This document shows positions 7,370-15,100 of a DNA stretch of 37,420 nucleotides, piece after piece (the stretch's first letter is position 1; every line of letters starts with the position of its first letter). The notes under the pieces are model-generated. The model saw nothing but the letters and a program-made list of their open reading frames with translations, had not been told where the DNA came from and made no database searches. A program made the position numbers and the translations under genes. Source of the DNA: JBDRTU01 sp043823825 (GTDB lineage Bacteria > Patescibacteriota > Patescibacteriia > Veblenbacterales > UBA10138); assembly GCA_043823825.1 (NCBI GenBank), contig JBDRTU010000031.1, forward strand, positions 1 through 37,420, read 5' to 3'.

Positions 7370-9259
7370 ATGGCTTTGTTTACTAAAAAAGTTAAAAAAG
7401 AATTAGCCAAACCAGCCCTTGCGCCGCCGGCTCTGGTTGACGAGATCCAACTTCAAGGCAAAGAGTTGCTGGAAGCGGAAAAGATGTTACGTGAAGGCAC
7501 TGTTAAGGTGCGTGATTTAATTTCGCCTTCCTCTTTAAGAATTTTGTCAAATCGTGTGGAATTGAACGGCACTTTTTTACGCACGTTGTTTGTAATGAGT
7601 TATCCGCGCTACATTTCAATTGGTTGGTTTAATTCAATTATTAACATGAATGCAACTTTAGACATTGCCATGTATTTTTACCAAGTGCAGCCTGCTATTA
7701 TTTTAAAACAGCTGCGAAATAAAGTTGGTGTTTTAGAAGCACAAATAGTGGCTGATCAGGAAAAGGGCGCGCCGCGCGACCCAATTCGTGAAACAGCTCT
7801 TAAAGACATTGAAAAACTGCGCGATGATTTAACCCAGGGTACAGAGAAATTTTTTCAATTTGGTTTATATGTTACTTTGTATGCTAAAACGGAAAAAGAG
7901 TTGGATAAACTAACGGGACAGGTGGAATCGGTTTTTGGCTCCAAATTGATTTACTCGCGCCGAGCGCTTTGGCAAACTGAGCAAGGTTTTAATTCAACCC
8001 TGCCCCTGGCTAATGACGAGTTGCAAATTTATTTTAATATGAACACCTCGCCAGTAGCTTCTTCTTTCCCATTTATGTCTTCAGAGTTAACTAGCGATAA
8101 TGGCATTTTATATGGTATTAATCGGCATAACAACAGTTTGATTCTGTTTGATCGTTTTTCCTTGCAAAATGCCAATGCAGTAGTATTTGCTACCTCGGGC
8201 GCTGGAAAAAGTTATGCGGTGAAATTAGAAGTATTGCGCTCAATGATGAGTGGAACCGATGTGATTATCATTGATCCAGAAATGGAGTACAAGCATTTAT
8301 CTGACGCTGTTGGCGGCGCCTATATCAGCATTTCTCTAAATTCTCAATCGCACGTTAATCCTTTTGATCTGCCCCGGCCAGTTGGTGAAGTTAACACGGG
8401 AGATATTATTCGTTCAGCAGTAATTACTTTAAAAGGGTTGTTAAGGTTAATGCTTGGTAAATTAACGCACGAGGAAGATTCTATTTTGGATCGCGCGTTA
8501 ATAGAAACTTATGCCAAAAAAGATATAACTGCAACTAGCGACCTGTCGAAAGCTGAGCCGCCGGTAATGTCGGATTTAGAAGAGGTGCTTGGGGGTATGA
8601 CTGGTGCAGAAAATATCGTGATTCGGTTAAAAAAATATACCCAAGGAACTTTTGCCGGGTTATTAAATAACCCCACTAATATAGATGTTAAAAACCAGCT
8701 GGTGGTTTTTTCTGTTCGGGATTTAGAAGATGAATTACGGCCAATGGCGATTTATACCATTGTTAATTACATTTGGAATGTAGTGCGTTCAGAAATGAAA
8801 AAGCGAATTTTAGTGATTGATGAAGGTTGGTGGTTAATGCAGAACGAAGACAGCGCCAAGTTTATTTTTGCTTTAGTTAAACGCTGCCGTAAATATTATT
8901 TGGGTGTTACTACAATCACCCAAGATGTTAATGACTTTTTAACTTCACCATATGGACAGGCGATTGTTACTAACTCTAGTTTACAATTATTGTTAAAGCA
9001 GTCGCCGGCTGGTATTGATAGAGTAGTAAAAACATTTTTATTAACCGAAGGGGAAAAGTACTTATTATTAGAAGGCGGGGTGGGGGAAGGGATCTTTTTT
9101 GCTGGCTCAAAACATGCTGCTATTAAAGTGGTGGCGTCATACAGCGAAGATCAGCTGATAACCTCTGATCCGCGACAATTATTGGAAATTGAGCAGGCTA
9201 AAAAAGAGTTTGAAGAATCGTTAGCGCAGGAACAAAATAACAATGAGAACTTGGCTTAA
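7370..9259 (+). CDS. virB4: VirB4-family conjugation/secretion ATPase
   Basis: A 629-aa protein. The Walker A motif 'ATSGAGKS' is at residues 274-281 with K280. The Walker B motif 'ILVIDEGWWL' begins at ~480 with D484 and E485. Between them come 'IIDPEMEYKHL' and 'HVNPFDLPRP', and after them 'TTITQDVNDFL', all standard for VirB4/TraC. VirB4 ATPases power assembly and substrate transfer at the inner membrane of type IV machines. No VirD4 coupling protein, relaxase or VirB11 is in this window, so pilus assembly or DNA uptake is as possible as conjugation. The 3' end overlaps the next gene by 17 nt, which indicates translational coupling. Confidence 0.9.
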   Translation: MALFTKKVKKELAKPALAPPALVDEIQLQGKELLEAEKMLREGTVKVRDLISPSSLRILSNRVELNGTFLRTLFVMSYPRYISIGWFNSIINMNATLDIAMYFYQVQPAIILKQLRNKVGVLEAQIVADQEKGAPRDPIRETALKDIEKLRDDLTQGTEKFFQFGLYVTLYAKTEKELDKLTGQVESVFGSKLIYSRRALWQTEQGFNSTLPLANDELQIYFNMNTSPVASSFPFMSSELTSDNGILYGINRHNNSLILFDRFSLQNANAVVFATSGAGKSYAVKLEVLRSMMSGTDVIIIDPEMEYKHLSDAVGGAYISISLNSQSHVNPFDLPRPVGEVNTGDIIRSAVITLKGLLRLMLGKLTHEEDSILDRALIETYAKKDITATSDLSKAEPPVMSDLEEVLGGMTGAENIVIRLKKYTQGTFAGLLNNPTNIDVKNQLVVFSVRDLEDELRPMAIYTIVNYIWNVVRSEMKKRILVIDEGWWLMQNEDSAKFIFALVKRCRKYYLGVTTITQDVNDFLTSPYGQAIVTNSSLQLLLKQSPAGIDRVVKTFLLTEGEKYLLLEGGVGEGIFFAGSKHAAIKVVASYSEDQLITSDPRQLLEIEQAKKEFEESLAQEQNNNENLA

Positions 9260-9809
9260 AATTTTCATCCTCATAATTATCCTTGCTTTGATCGGAGCAG
9301 TGGCGTGGTTTTGGTTTTTTAATCAGACTTCTAATTCTATAGTCAACACCAATGAGTCATTGCCTAATAATAATCAGCCACTAGTAAATAATGAAAATTT
9401 ACCCCCTGTTAATCCACCAATTAATACCATACCGTTAGTTGATAGGGATGAGCAACAGTTAAAGACTTTAGCCAGATTATTTACCGAACGCTTTGGCAGT
9501 TATTCCACAGATGCCAGGTTTCAAAATTTAAAAGAATTAGATTACTTATATACTCCTGGTATGAAAGCATCAGTAGCAGGCATTATCAGCTCTAGCTCTC
9601 AAAACATTGGTTATTACTCAGTAACCACTCGCGCCTTAGCAGCAGAAATTTTATACCGAAGCGAAGATAGCGCTACCGTGATGGTTAACACCCAGCGACA
9701 AGAAGTTTTTGTGCTTGGAGGCGATGCACAGTTGACTTATCAAACACTTAGGTTGCAGTTTAATAAAATAAATGGTCAGTGGAAAGTAGACAGCGCGAAG
9801 TGGGAGTAA
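9243..9809 (+). CDS. Membrane-anchored extracytoplasmic protein of the type IV operon
   Basis: A 188-aa protein. An N-terminal hydrophobic segment (~5-26) is followed by an Asn/Pro-rich low-complexity linker (~29-62) and a C-terminal domain with alternating strands (~100-188, 'YSVTTRALAAEIL', 'NKINGQWKVDSAKW'). The C-terminal half resembles small NTF2/VirB8-like modules in size and in its final 'GQWKVDSAKW', but this is only an impression. It starts inside the last codons of VirB4. Likely an assembly factor facing the cell exterior. Confidence 0.5.
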   Translation: MRTWLKIFILIIILALIGAVAWFWFFNQTSNSIVNTNESLPNNNQPLVNNENLPPVNPPINTIPLVDRDEQQLKTLARLFTERFGSYSTDARFQNLKELDYLYTPGMKASVAGIISSSSQNIGYYSVTTRALAAEILYRSEDSATVMVNTQRQEVFVLGGDAQLTYQTLRLQFNKINGQWKVDSAKWE

Positions 9810-9871
9810 AATTGTAAAATTTAAAAAAGTAGTTTTGTTTTTTGATTTTTAATTTTTGATTTAATATTAGT

Positions 9872-10216
9872 ATGCCCGAGCAAGCAGTTAATCAGGATGG
9901 ATTAACCAATAAGGAAGAGCAAAGAAGATTAGAAGTTGCTTATGCCGAACAAAGGCAACATAGTCGTTTAAGCCAATTGCGCCAACAAACAAAACAAGCG
10001 GCTAAGCAGGCGGTAACCAGCATGGCAAAGAAGCAGGTTAAGAAAGTTATTTGGCGGTGGATCTGGCAAGGATTAATTGTTATTTTATTCAATCCTTGGA
10101 CTTGGGTAATTTTGGCAGCCGTATTGATTCTAGTTTTAGCTTATGCTTGTGCGCAGGATATTACTGCTTGCATTTCAGAAGTAGGTTTAGATGAATTAAT
10201 AAAATTAATATCTTAA
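9872..10216 (+). CDS. Small single-pass membrane protein of the type IV operon
   Basis: A 114-aa protein. The first ~65 residues are Gln/Arg/Lys-rich and helical ('EEQRRLEVAYAEQRQHSRL'). A strong hydrophobic segment follows (~70-97, 'IVILFNPWTWVILAAVLIL'), then a short tail with two cysteines. I do not recognise a family. Position and small size suggest an accessory of the VirB2-like pilin encoded next. Confidence 0.5.
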   Translation: MPEQAVNQDGLTNKEEQRRLEVAYAEQRQHSRLSQLRQQTKQAAKQAVTSMAKKQVKKVIWRWIWQGLIVILFNPWTWVILAAVLILVLAYACAQDITACISEVGLDELIKLIS

Positions 10217-10264
10217 AATTAATAAAGTTATGATTATTTAGTATAACTATTCCAAGATAATTTT

Positions 10265-11584
10265 ATGAAATTTAATTTAAAACTATTATTTATTTCATTA
10301 GTAATATTCGCAATACTGACTCCAGTAGTGCTTTTAGCGCAAACAAAAGATGAAGATATAAATATCATTACTGAGTGTTGGGAGCAAAATGAGTGTATTA
10401 ATACAAATGGAGTATGGGATGATCAAAGCTCTAAAGCGCGAAAATGCGGTGATAAAAAAGGTTTATGTTTTGCAAAAAATAAACCAATTAATTTGCAAGT
10501 TCCTATTCCTGGCGCAGGTGAATTAACAAGGAGTGTCACTGGTTTTGCAGATTATCTTACTATTTTTTATAAATTTTTTGTAGCAGCTATTGCGGTAATG
10601 GCAGTGGTATTGATAATGTGGGGCGGGTTTAAGCGCATTTACGCTGCTGGAAATGCTGAACGAATTAAAGACGCTAACGAAACTTTATTTGGCGCTTTGG
10701 CTGGTTTGGTTATTGCTTTACTTTCATATAGTTTGTTGAATTTGGTTAATCCAAAATTGGTTGAATTTCCAGAATTAAGAATTCCTAAGATTAAAGTACA
10801 GAACATCAGTGGTAACCAATGTCCTGTTAGCATTAATCAAAAGATTACTGAATGTGGTAAGAAATTCATTAATCCGGAGAATGGCGAATCCTGTATAGGC
10901 ATGATTTGCGGTTTAGAACAATTGATTAGCAATAACTTTGGTGTTTGTCATCAACCATCAGAAGCTGCTGCGCAAATGTCTTGCGGAAATTTTATAGCAC
11001 AGGGTAAAATATCTTGGACTACGAATGCCTATGTTGATTATATACATTTGATGGTAATGTGTAAGAATGGTGAAAAATATGTTGTATACACTCCCGGTAA
11101 TGAAAAAAAAATAGAGGAGGATGTTGAAGAGGGGAGCAGTTATTATAAATTAGGCTTCATACCTAAAGGTGAATCATATGAAACCTTTCTTAATGGTGCA
11201 AGTTACAGTACCTGTGAAACTAGAGGGGGGTTGCGAGGTTATTATTTATTAGTTCAAGTAAACGATGACACTAGTCTGTTGTTGCCAACAGATGATGATT
11301 CTTTTGCTGTCGGAAAAGCTGGACAGAATTGTCTGCCAATTTCAGGAGCTGATCCTGATAAAATTGTTTGGGATAACGTTTCGGATAATTATTTTTGGCA
11401 ACCAAAAGATTTTCCATTAGTTTCTGGCAAGCAGTCGCATAAATTTTGTCAATCGCCAGTCGATTTTAAGAATTGGTTATGCGATGAAGATGGGGATTGT
11501 GGTATAGGGGGCAAATGTTCTGGTATTTTTACCTATAATTCATGCGATTTAGAGATTAATCGTAGATCATACCCAGCACGTTAA
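10265..11584 (+). CDS. VirB2/TrbC-like pilin domain fused to a Cys-rich domain
   Basis: A 439-aa protein. The signal peptide is ~1-25. A short Cys-containing segment follows (4 Cys, ~37-68). Residues ~85-165 form two hydrophobic helices (98-120 and 141-162) joined by a basic loop, 'GGFKRIYAAGNAERIKDANE', the TrbC/VirB2 pilin-like pattern seen in many candidate-phylum genomes. Residues ~185-439 hold 14 cysteines and would be extracytoplasmic. Classical VirB2 is only ~100 aa, so a long disulfide-rich head is added. The DsbA-like protein at 15101-15763 is a plausible oxidant for it. This is the last gene of the operon. Confidence 0.65.
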   Translation: MKFNLKLLFISLVIFAILTPVVLLAQTKDEDINIITECWEQNECINTNGVWDDQSSKARKCGDKKGLCFAKNKPINLQVPIPGAGELTRSVTGFADYLTIFYKFFVAAIAVMAVVLIMWGGFKRIYAAGNAERIKDANETLFGALAGLVIALLSYSLLNLVNPKLVEFPELRIPKIKVQNISGNQCPVSINQKITECGKKFINPENGESCIGMICGLEQLISNNFGVCHQPSEAAAQMSCGNFIAQGKISWTTNAYVDYIHLMVMCKNGEKYVVYTPGNEKKIEEDVEEGSSYYKLGFIPKGESYETFLNGASYSTCETRGGLRGYYLLVQVNDDTSLLLPTDDDSFAVGKAGQNCLPISGADPDKIVWDNVSDNYFWQPKDFPLVSGKQSHKFCQSPVDFKNWLCDEDGDCGIGGKCSGIFTYNSCDLEINRRSYPAR

Positions 11585-11679
11585 TTTTTACACCAGCAAT
11601 AGTGAAGTTGGAAGCTAGAAATCAAAATTAATCCATCAGTTGATAACTAATGATAAATATGTTAATTCTAATGACTTGC

Positions 11680-11741
11680 TCGGACAAAAATTCCCGATAT
11701 ATTTTTGATTGTTTTGACTGTAGTTAGAGGTTATCGCTTTA
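11680..11741. repeat. 62-bp direct repeat, copy 1 (relic of PaaX-like 3' flank)
   Basis: Identical to 13125-13186. The repeat runs from TCGGACAAAAATTCCCGAT through GTTATCGCTTTA. In copy 2 this is the right half of a palindrome plus the last codons and stop of the second PaaX-like gene. Here no such gene follows. Just beyond the repeat, the reading on the minus strand still gives 'QVLKR stop' against 'EVVKR stop' in the gene. It is therefore a relic of a gene end. The two copies bracket the AbiE-type toxin-antitoxin pair. Confidence 0.8.
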
Positions 11742-11748
11742 GCACTTG

Positions 11749-11794
11749 CACAGTAACGCTTTAACACTTTAACTATTATTTAAGCGTTACTGTG
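11749..11794. repeat. 13-bp inverted repeat (hairpin)
   Basis: CACAGTAACGCTT at 11749-11761 is perfectly inverted at 11782-11794, with a 20-nt loop containing AACACTTTAAC. There is no T-run directly after either arm, so it is not a clear intrinsic terminator. It lies between the type IV operon and the toxin-antitoxin pair. Confidence 0.5.
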
Positions 11795-11875
11795 TTATTA
11801 TGCTATTTAGCTAAAAAAATCATTGCGTTATACTGTTAAGATTTTTTGGTTGGGCTATATTTTTTTTGAAATTTA

Positions 11876-11884
11876 TGGTACAAT
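11876..11884 (+). promoter_or_regulatory. Extended -10 promoter of the antitoxin gene, leaderless
   Basis: TGG-TACAAT (11876-11884) is followed by six bases and then ATG at 11891. Transcription would start at or next to the start codon, giving a leaderless mRNA. No Shine-Dalgarno sequence is present. Confidence 0.55.
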
Positions 11885-11890
11885 ATAGTT

Positions 11891-12130
11891 ATGAAACATC
11901 AAATCGTAAAGTTTTCACCAGTGCTTTTTTGGGATATAGATAGGCAGAAATTAAATTATATAACCCATCGCCGTTTTATTATCGGTCGAGTATTAAAGTT
12001 TGGCAACCTTAAAGATTGGCGGCAAGCTAAACAACTATACGGCGAAGGTTTATTGCGTAAAACTTTAGCTAAAATTCCTGACCTGGACAATAAAAGCCAA
12101 GTTTTTTGGAGTTTGATATTGAATTATTAA
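11891..12130 (+). CDS. DUF6922-like antitoxin of an AbiE-type pair
   Basis: A 79-aa basic protein with 'FSPVLFWDIDRQKLNYITHRRFIIGRVLKFGNLKDWRQ', the pattern of the small DUF6922-type proteins encoded before AbiEii-like nucleotidyltransferases. It ends seven bases before the toxin gene, so the two are co-transcribed. It probably neutralises the toxin, and antitoxins of such pairs often repress their own promoter. The family name is from memory of the pattern; the pairing with the next gene is the stronger evidence. Confidence 0.65.
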   Translation: MKHQIVKFSPVLFWDIDRQKLNYITHRRFIIGRVLKFGNLKDWRQAKQLYGEGLLRKTLAKIPDLDNKSQVFWSLILNY

Positions 12131-12137
12131 TAAGTTT

Positions 12138-12758
12138 ATGTACGATTCAATCCTATCGCCAGTTACCCAACGCGTATTGGTTTTGTTGCGCAAAAAAAAG
12201 ATGGTTAAGGATTTTTATTTAGCCGGCGGCACAGCTTTAGCTCTGCAGTATGGTCATCGTAAGTCAGATGATTTAGATTGGTTTTCAGATAAAGATTTTT
12301 CTTTAGATAGACTAGAGCAGGGATTAAAAAAAGTTGGGCGGTTGATGGTGACAGCGAAAGATAAAGGAACTTGGCATGGTATAGTGAATAGGGTGCGTTT
12401 AACATTTTTGCACTATCCTTATCGTTTGTTGTGGCCGCCGCTTAATTATAACGGTATTAATATAGCTGACGCGCGAGATATTGCTTGCCTGAAGTTGCAA
12501 GCGATTTCTAATAGAGGCAGTCGCAAGGATTTTTTTGACTTGTATATTTTGTTGCAACAGTATTCACTTGACCAATTATTAAAATGGTTTGATCGTAAAT
12601 ATCAGGGCGTGCGTTATAACCGTTTACATTTATTAAAGAGTTTGGTTTATTTTAATGATGCGGCAAGTGAACCTAATCCTATATTATTGACTAAATTAAC
12701 TTGGACCACGGTTAAACACTATTTAACTGGTCAGGTCAAAAGTTATTTAAATCATTAG
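12138..12758 (+). CDS. AbiEii/AbiGii-family nucleotidyltransferase toxin
   Basis: A 206-aa protein. Residues ~25-50 carry the nucleotidyltransferase signature 'FYLAGGTALALQYGHRKSDDLDWF': the GG-T motif followed by the D-x-D pair. Later parts match the family: 'ARDIACLKLQAISNRGSRKDFFDLYILL'. AbiEii toxins transfer nucleotides to tRNA or similar targets and act in abortive infection and element stability. The length is shorter than classical AbiEii (~300 aa) but normal for the short AbiGii-like form. The pair is bracketed by the 62-bp repeat. Confidence 0.85.
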   Translation: MYDSILSPVTQRVLVLLRKKKMVKDFYLAGGTALALQYGHRKSDDLDWFSDKDFSLDRLEQGLKKVGRLMVTAKDKGTWHGIVNRVRLTFLHYPYRLLWPPLNYNGINIADARDIACLKLQAISNRGSRKDFFDLYILLQQYSLDQLLKWFDRKYQGVRYNRLHLLKSLVYFNDAASEPNPILLTKLTWTTVKHYLTGQVKSYLNH

Positions 12759-12800
12759 TTATACTAGAAAATATTGATCAGATAAAGTTGTTTGTTTTTT

Positions 12801-12870
12801 AACACTTTAACACAATAACACTGTAACAATTTAACACCATAACATCGAAATATTGTAACATTTTAACAAT
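12801..12870. repeat. Tandem TAACACTTTAACACAATAACAC spacer
   Basis: About 70 bp of degenerate 7-10-nt units of the form TAACA(C/A)TTT. It is the longest of the four spacers of this type in the window. Non-coding. Confidence 0.5.
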
Positions 12871-13106
12871 TGTTGACGAGTAGTATTATTGTCGTGTGAT
12901 ACTGTTTTTTATTAAGTTGATGAATAAGTTCTAAAAATTCTAGAAAAGTGACTGCCATTCTTGGTATTGTAATATACGATAATTTTAATATTTGGTAAGA
13001 GCGTCCAACCACCGTTTTGATATTATATTATAATTAGAAATCGGGGGAAAATATCCAAATCTGCGCTCTTTATAATATGTTATATTATAGTATGTTGAAT
13101 TAAAAG

Positions 13107-13141
13107 TCGGGGAAAAATGTCCGATCGGACAAAAATTCCCG
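13107..13141. repeat. Imperfect palindrome downstream of PaaX-like copy 2
   Basis: The core GTCCGATCGGAC (13119-13130) is flanked by inverted arms GGGGAAAAAT and AAAAATTCCC. The left arm TCGGGGAAAAATGTCC matches 14 of 16 bases of 13041-13056. Together with the perfect palindrome at 13731-13774 it brackets the PaaX-like gene. Confidence 0.7.
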
Positions 13142-13186
13142 ATATATTTTTGATTGTTTTGACTGTAGTTAGAGGTTATCGCTTTA
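13125..13186. repeat. 62-bp direct repeat, copy 2
   Basis: Identical to 11680-11741. It begins exactly at the dyad axis of the palindrome GTCCGATCGGAC (axis between 13124 and 13125) and ends inside the last codons of the PaaX-like gene. Confidence 0.8.
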
Positions 13187-13706
13187 CAACTTCACCGCGA
13201 AAAACTTTTACCCATCCTTCTAAGTTCCTTTGATTAAGAAATTGTTGTAATTCTTTAACTATATTATGAGGATGTAACCAGACACTGCGTTGCAATTGTT
13301 TAAATTCAGCTTTCTGCAAAAATCGCCTTAATTCGCGTCTAACACTAGCTACTTGTTCTGGAATATCAAAAATAACTAAAGTGGAAAATCCAGTAGAGTA
13401 TTTAGGCGACTGCTTAATTTGTTGGAGTAAATTTATTCGCGATCCTTTATCAGTTAATGTAATTATTAATCTTTGGCCGATTTTTTTGGTTTTAATATAA
13501 CCAGTGCGCTTTAGTTGGTAAAGATTAGTCTGCCAGGCATAGTGTTTATTACTCTTTTTTATTTCCAGTACTTGTTCGTGTCCGCCGCCTGATAAATAAA
13601 TTTTTTGATAGCGTGGTATTTCCATTGCCATTGTTAATCCCTGTCCAAGATAATTGGCAATTTCGTAAAGTAAAGTTTTAGTTTTAGGTGTTGATGGTTT
13701 ATTCAT
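13176..13706 (-). CDS. PaaX-like winged-helix protein with Cas2-fold domain (copy 2)
   Basis: A 176-aa paralogue of 11-565. The N-terminal ~95 residues are winged-helix-like ('LKRTGYIKTKKIGQRLIITLTDKG'). Residues ~108-170 show 'TLVIFDIPE', the Arg-rich helix, 'FKQLQRSVWLHP' and 'GWVKVFRG', the PaaX/Cas2-fold pattern. The two copies have clearly diverged, so the duplication is not recent, unlike the identical 62-bp flank repeat. It is preceded by a -10 box and a perfect 44-bp palindrome, which suggests autoregulation. It is adjacent to the toxin-antitoxin pair. It could be a regulator or, less likely, a nuclease. Confidence 0.75.
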   Translation of the reverse strand: MNKPSTPKTKTLLYEIANYLGQGLTMAMEIPRYQKIYLSGGGHEQVLEIKKSNKHYAWQTNLYQLKRTGYIKTKKIGQRLIITLTDKGSRINLLQQIKQSPKYSTGFSTLVIFDIPEQVASVRRELRRFLQKAEFKQLQRSVWLHPHNIVKELQQFLNQRNLEGWVKVFRGEVVKR

Positions 13707-13715
13707 AGCAGTTTA

Positions 13716-13774
13716 AATATAGCATAATTGAATATTAGGGAAAAGTGTCCGATCGGACACTTTTCCCTAATATT
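13716..13774 (-). promoter_or_regulatory. Promoter of PaaX-like copy 2 with perfect 44-bp palindrome
   Basis: TGC-TATATT on the minus strand puts the -10 box at 13716-13721, nine bases from the start codon. The perfect 44-bp palindrome spans 13731-13774, with core GTGTCCGATCGGACAC and AT-rich arms containing TAGGGAAAA. It covers the -35 region. Its centre (13752.5) is 34 bp from the -10 centre, as at the other two loci. A repressor bound here could block the minus-strand promoter. Confidence 0.7.
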
Positions 13775-13827
13775 GAAAATAGGATGGTTCAGAGTTTCAA
13801 TTAGGTGTTTAGTTATCACACCTTTTG

Positions 13828-13836
13828 TGGTAATAT
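13828..13836 (+). promoter_or_regulatory. Extended -10 promoter, leaderless
   Basis: TGG-TAATAT (13828-13836) followed by six bases and ATG at 13843. The palindrome 13731-13774 lies 54 bp upstream of the -10 box. Confidence 0.5.
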
Positions 13837-13842
13837 GGAATT

Positions 13843-15096
13843 ATGTTAGAAAACATTGATCGTAGTAAATTATACGTAATAATTTTAATAGTCATCGGTC
13901 TAGTAATTGCTGGTTTTATTTTTTATTTAGTTTTTAAACCAGCGCCCGTGTTGCCACCAGTTTCTAACCAAAATATGCCGCCCGGTATCTTGCCGCCGGT
14001 AGGTCTCGGCAATGTTAATGTAGGTTATATAGGACCAACTAACTTGCCACCCTCTACAACTCGTCCGGTTGGCACTTTAGAGCAGCCTGCCACTATCGCG
14101 GCTGGTGGAGTTACTACTGTTAAACCAGTCACTCAAATTCCAGCTAAAGCGCCTTTAGCCTTAACTAATGCTACTAGGTATTACAATAGTTTAGATGGCA
14201 AATTTTACGAGCTTACAGCCGGTGGTTCTAGTCGGCTTTTGAGTGAAGATGCCTACTTGAATGCCCAAAAGATTACTTGGTCATCTAAGGGGGATAGCGC
14301 TATTTTAGAATTTCCTGATGGGGCTAATATCCTTTATGATTTTAACAAACAAAAACAATTCACCTTGCCGCAGGAAATGACAGAATTTTCTTTTTCTCCA
14401 GCTGACAACGAGGTGGCGGGGAAATTTTTAGGGCAAGAAAAATCAGATCGCTGGTTGGTTACGGTGTCAACTGACGGTTCGCAACTAAAAGGGATTGAGC
14501 CACTGGGTGATAATGCTGATAAAGTACAAGTGGCTTGGTCGCCAAATAATCAGGTAGTAGCTTTATCAAAAACCGGTGAGCCTAGTGGCTTGTTTAGTCA
14601 GGAAATATTGTTAATTGGTTTGCATGGTGAAAATTTTAGATCATTAAAAGTAGAGGGGCGTGGGTTTGAAGGTGAGTGGTCCCCGAGCGGTGAGCAGTTG
14701 CTTTATAGTATCTATAGTGACACTACCAACTATCGTCCTTCTCTTTGGTTAGTAGATGCTAGTGGAGATCGCGTTGGTTATAATAAAAAACAGGTCGGAC
14801 TAAATACTTGGGTGGATAAGTGCACTATGGCAACAACCGAGAACGTTGCTTATTGCGCAGTGCCGGTAAATTTACCAGAGGGTTCAGGATATGTGCGAGA
14901 GTTAGCCGATGGAATACCAGATGTTTTCTACCGCGTTGATCTAACAACTGGTACCTCTACTTTATTAGCTAGTCCGGTAACTGAATATGGTGGCGGCGTA
15001 GCTGCGACTAATCTTAGTTTGTCGGGCGATGGACGCTTGCTTTATTTTATTGATGAAACTACTGGTCAGCTGCGTAGTTTACAGCTAATTCCTTAA
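13843..15096 (+). CDS. Membrane-anchored beta-propeller (PD40/WD40-like) protein
   Basis: A 417-aa protein. An N-terminal transmembrane anchor (~8-31) is followed by a Pro/Val-rich linker to ~95, then repeated strands with TolB/PD40-like units: 'ITWSSKGDSAILEF', 'EFSFSPADNEVAG', 'VAWSPNNQVVALS', 'GEWSPSGEQLLYS' and 'LSLSGDGRLLYFI'. Such propellers bind proteins or sugars outside the membrane. It ends 4 bp before the DsbA-like gene, so the two are likely co-transcribed. The partner is unknown. Confidence 0.65.
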   Translation: MLENIDRSKLYVIILIVIGLVIAGFIFYLVFKPAPVLPPVSNQNMPPGILPPVGLGNVNVGYIGPTNLPPSTTRPVGTLEQPATIAAGGVTTVKPVTQIPAKAPLALTNATRYYNSLDGKFYELTAGGSSRLLSEDAYLNAQKITWSSKGDSAILEFPDGANILYDFNKQKQFTLPQEMTEFSFSPADNEVAGKFLGQEKSDRWLVTVSTDGSQLKGIEPLGDNADKVQVAWSPNNQVVALSKTGEPSGLFSQEILLIGLHGENFRSLKVEGRGFEGEWSPSGEQLLYSIYSDTTNYRPSLWLVDASGDRVGYNKKQVGLNTWVDKCTMATTENVAYCAVPVNLPEGSGYVRELADGIPDVFYRVDLTTGTSTLLASPVTEYGGGVAATNLSLSGDGRLLYFIDETTGQLRSLQLIP

Positions 15097-15100
15097 ACTA

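Larger units (their letters stand above)
12759..13175. other. Non-coding stretch between toxin and PaaX-like copy 2
   Basis: It holds the TAACAC spacer, a 7-bp inverted repeat AAGAGCG/CGCTCTT (12997-13003 and 13064-13070), a degenerate half-site TCGGGGGAAAATATCC (13041-13056), and the palindrome and direct repeat described separately. No gene is visible. Confidence 0.5.

Noticed and set aside
866..11584. Complete conjugative element
   Set aside because: No relaxase, coupling protein, origin of transfer or integrase is visible near the operon.
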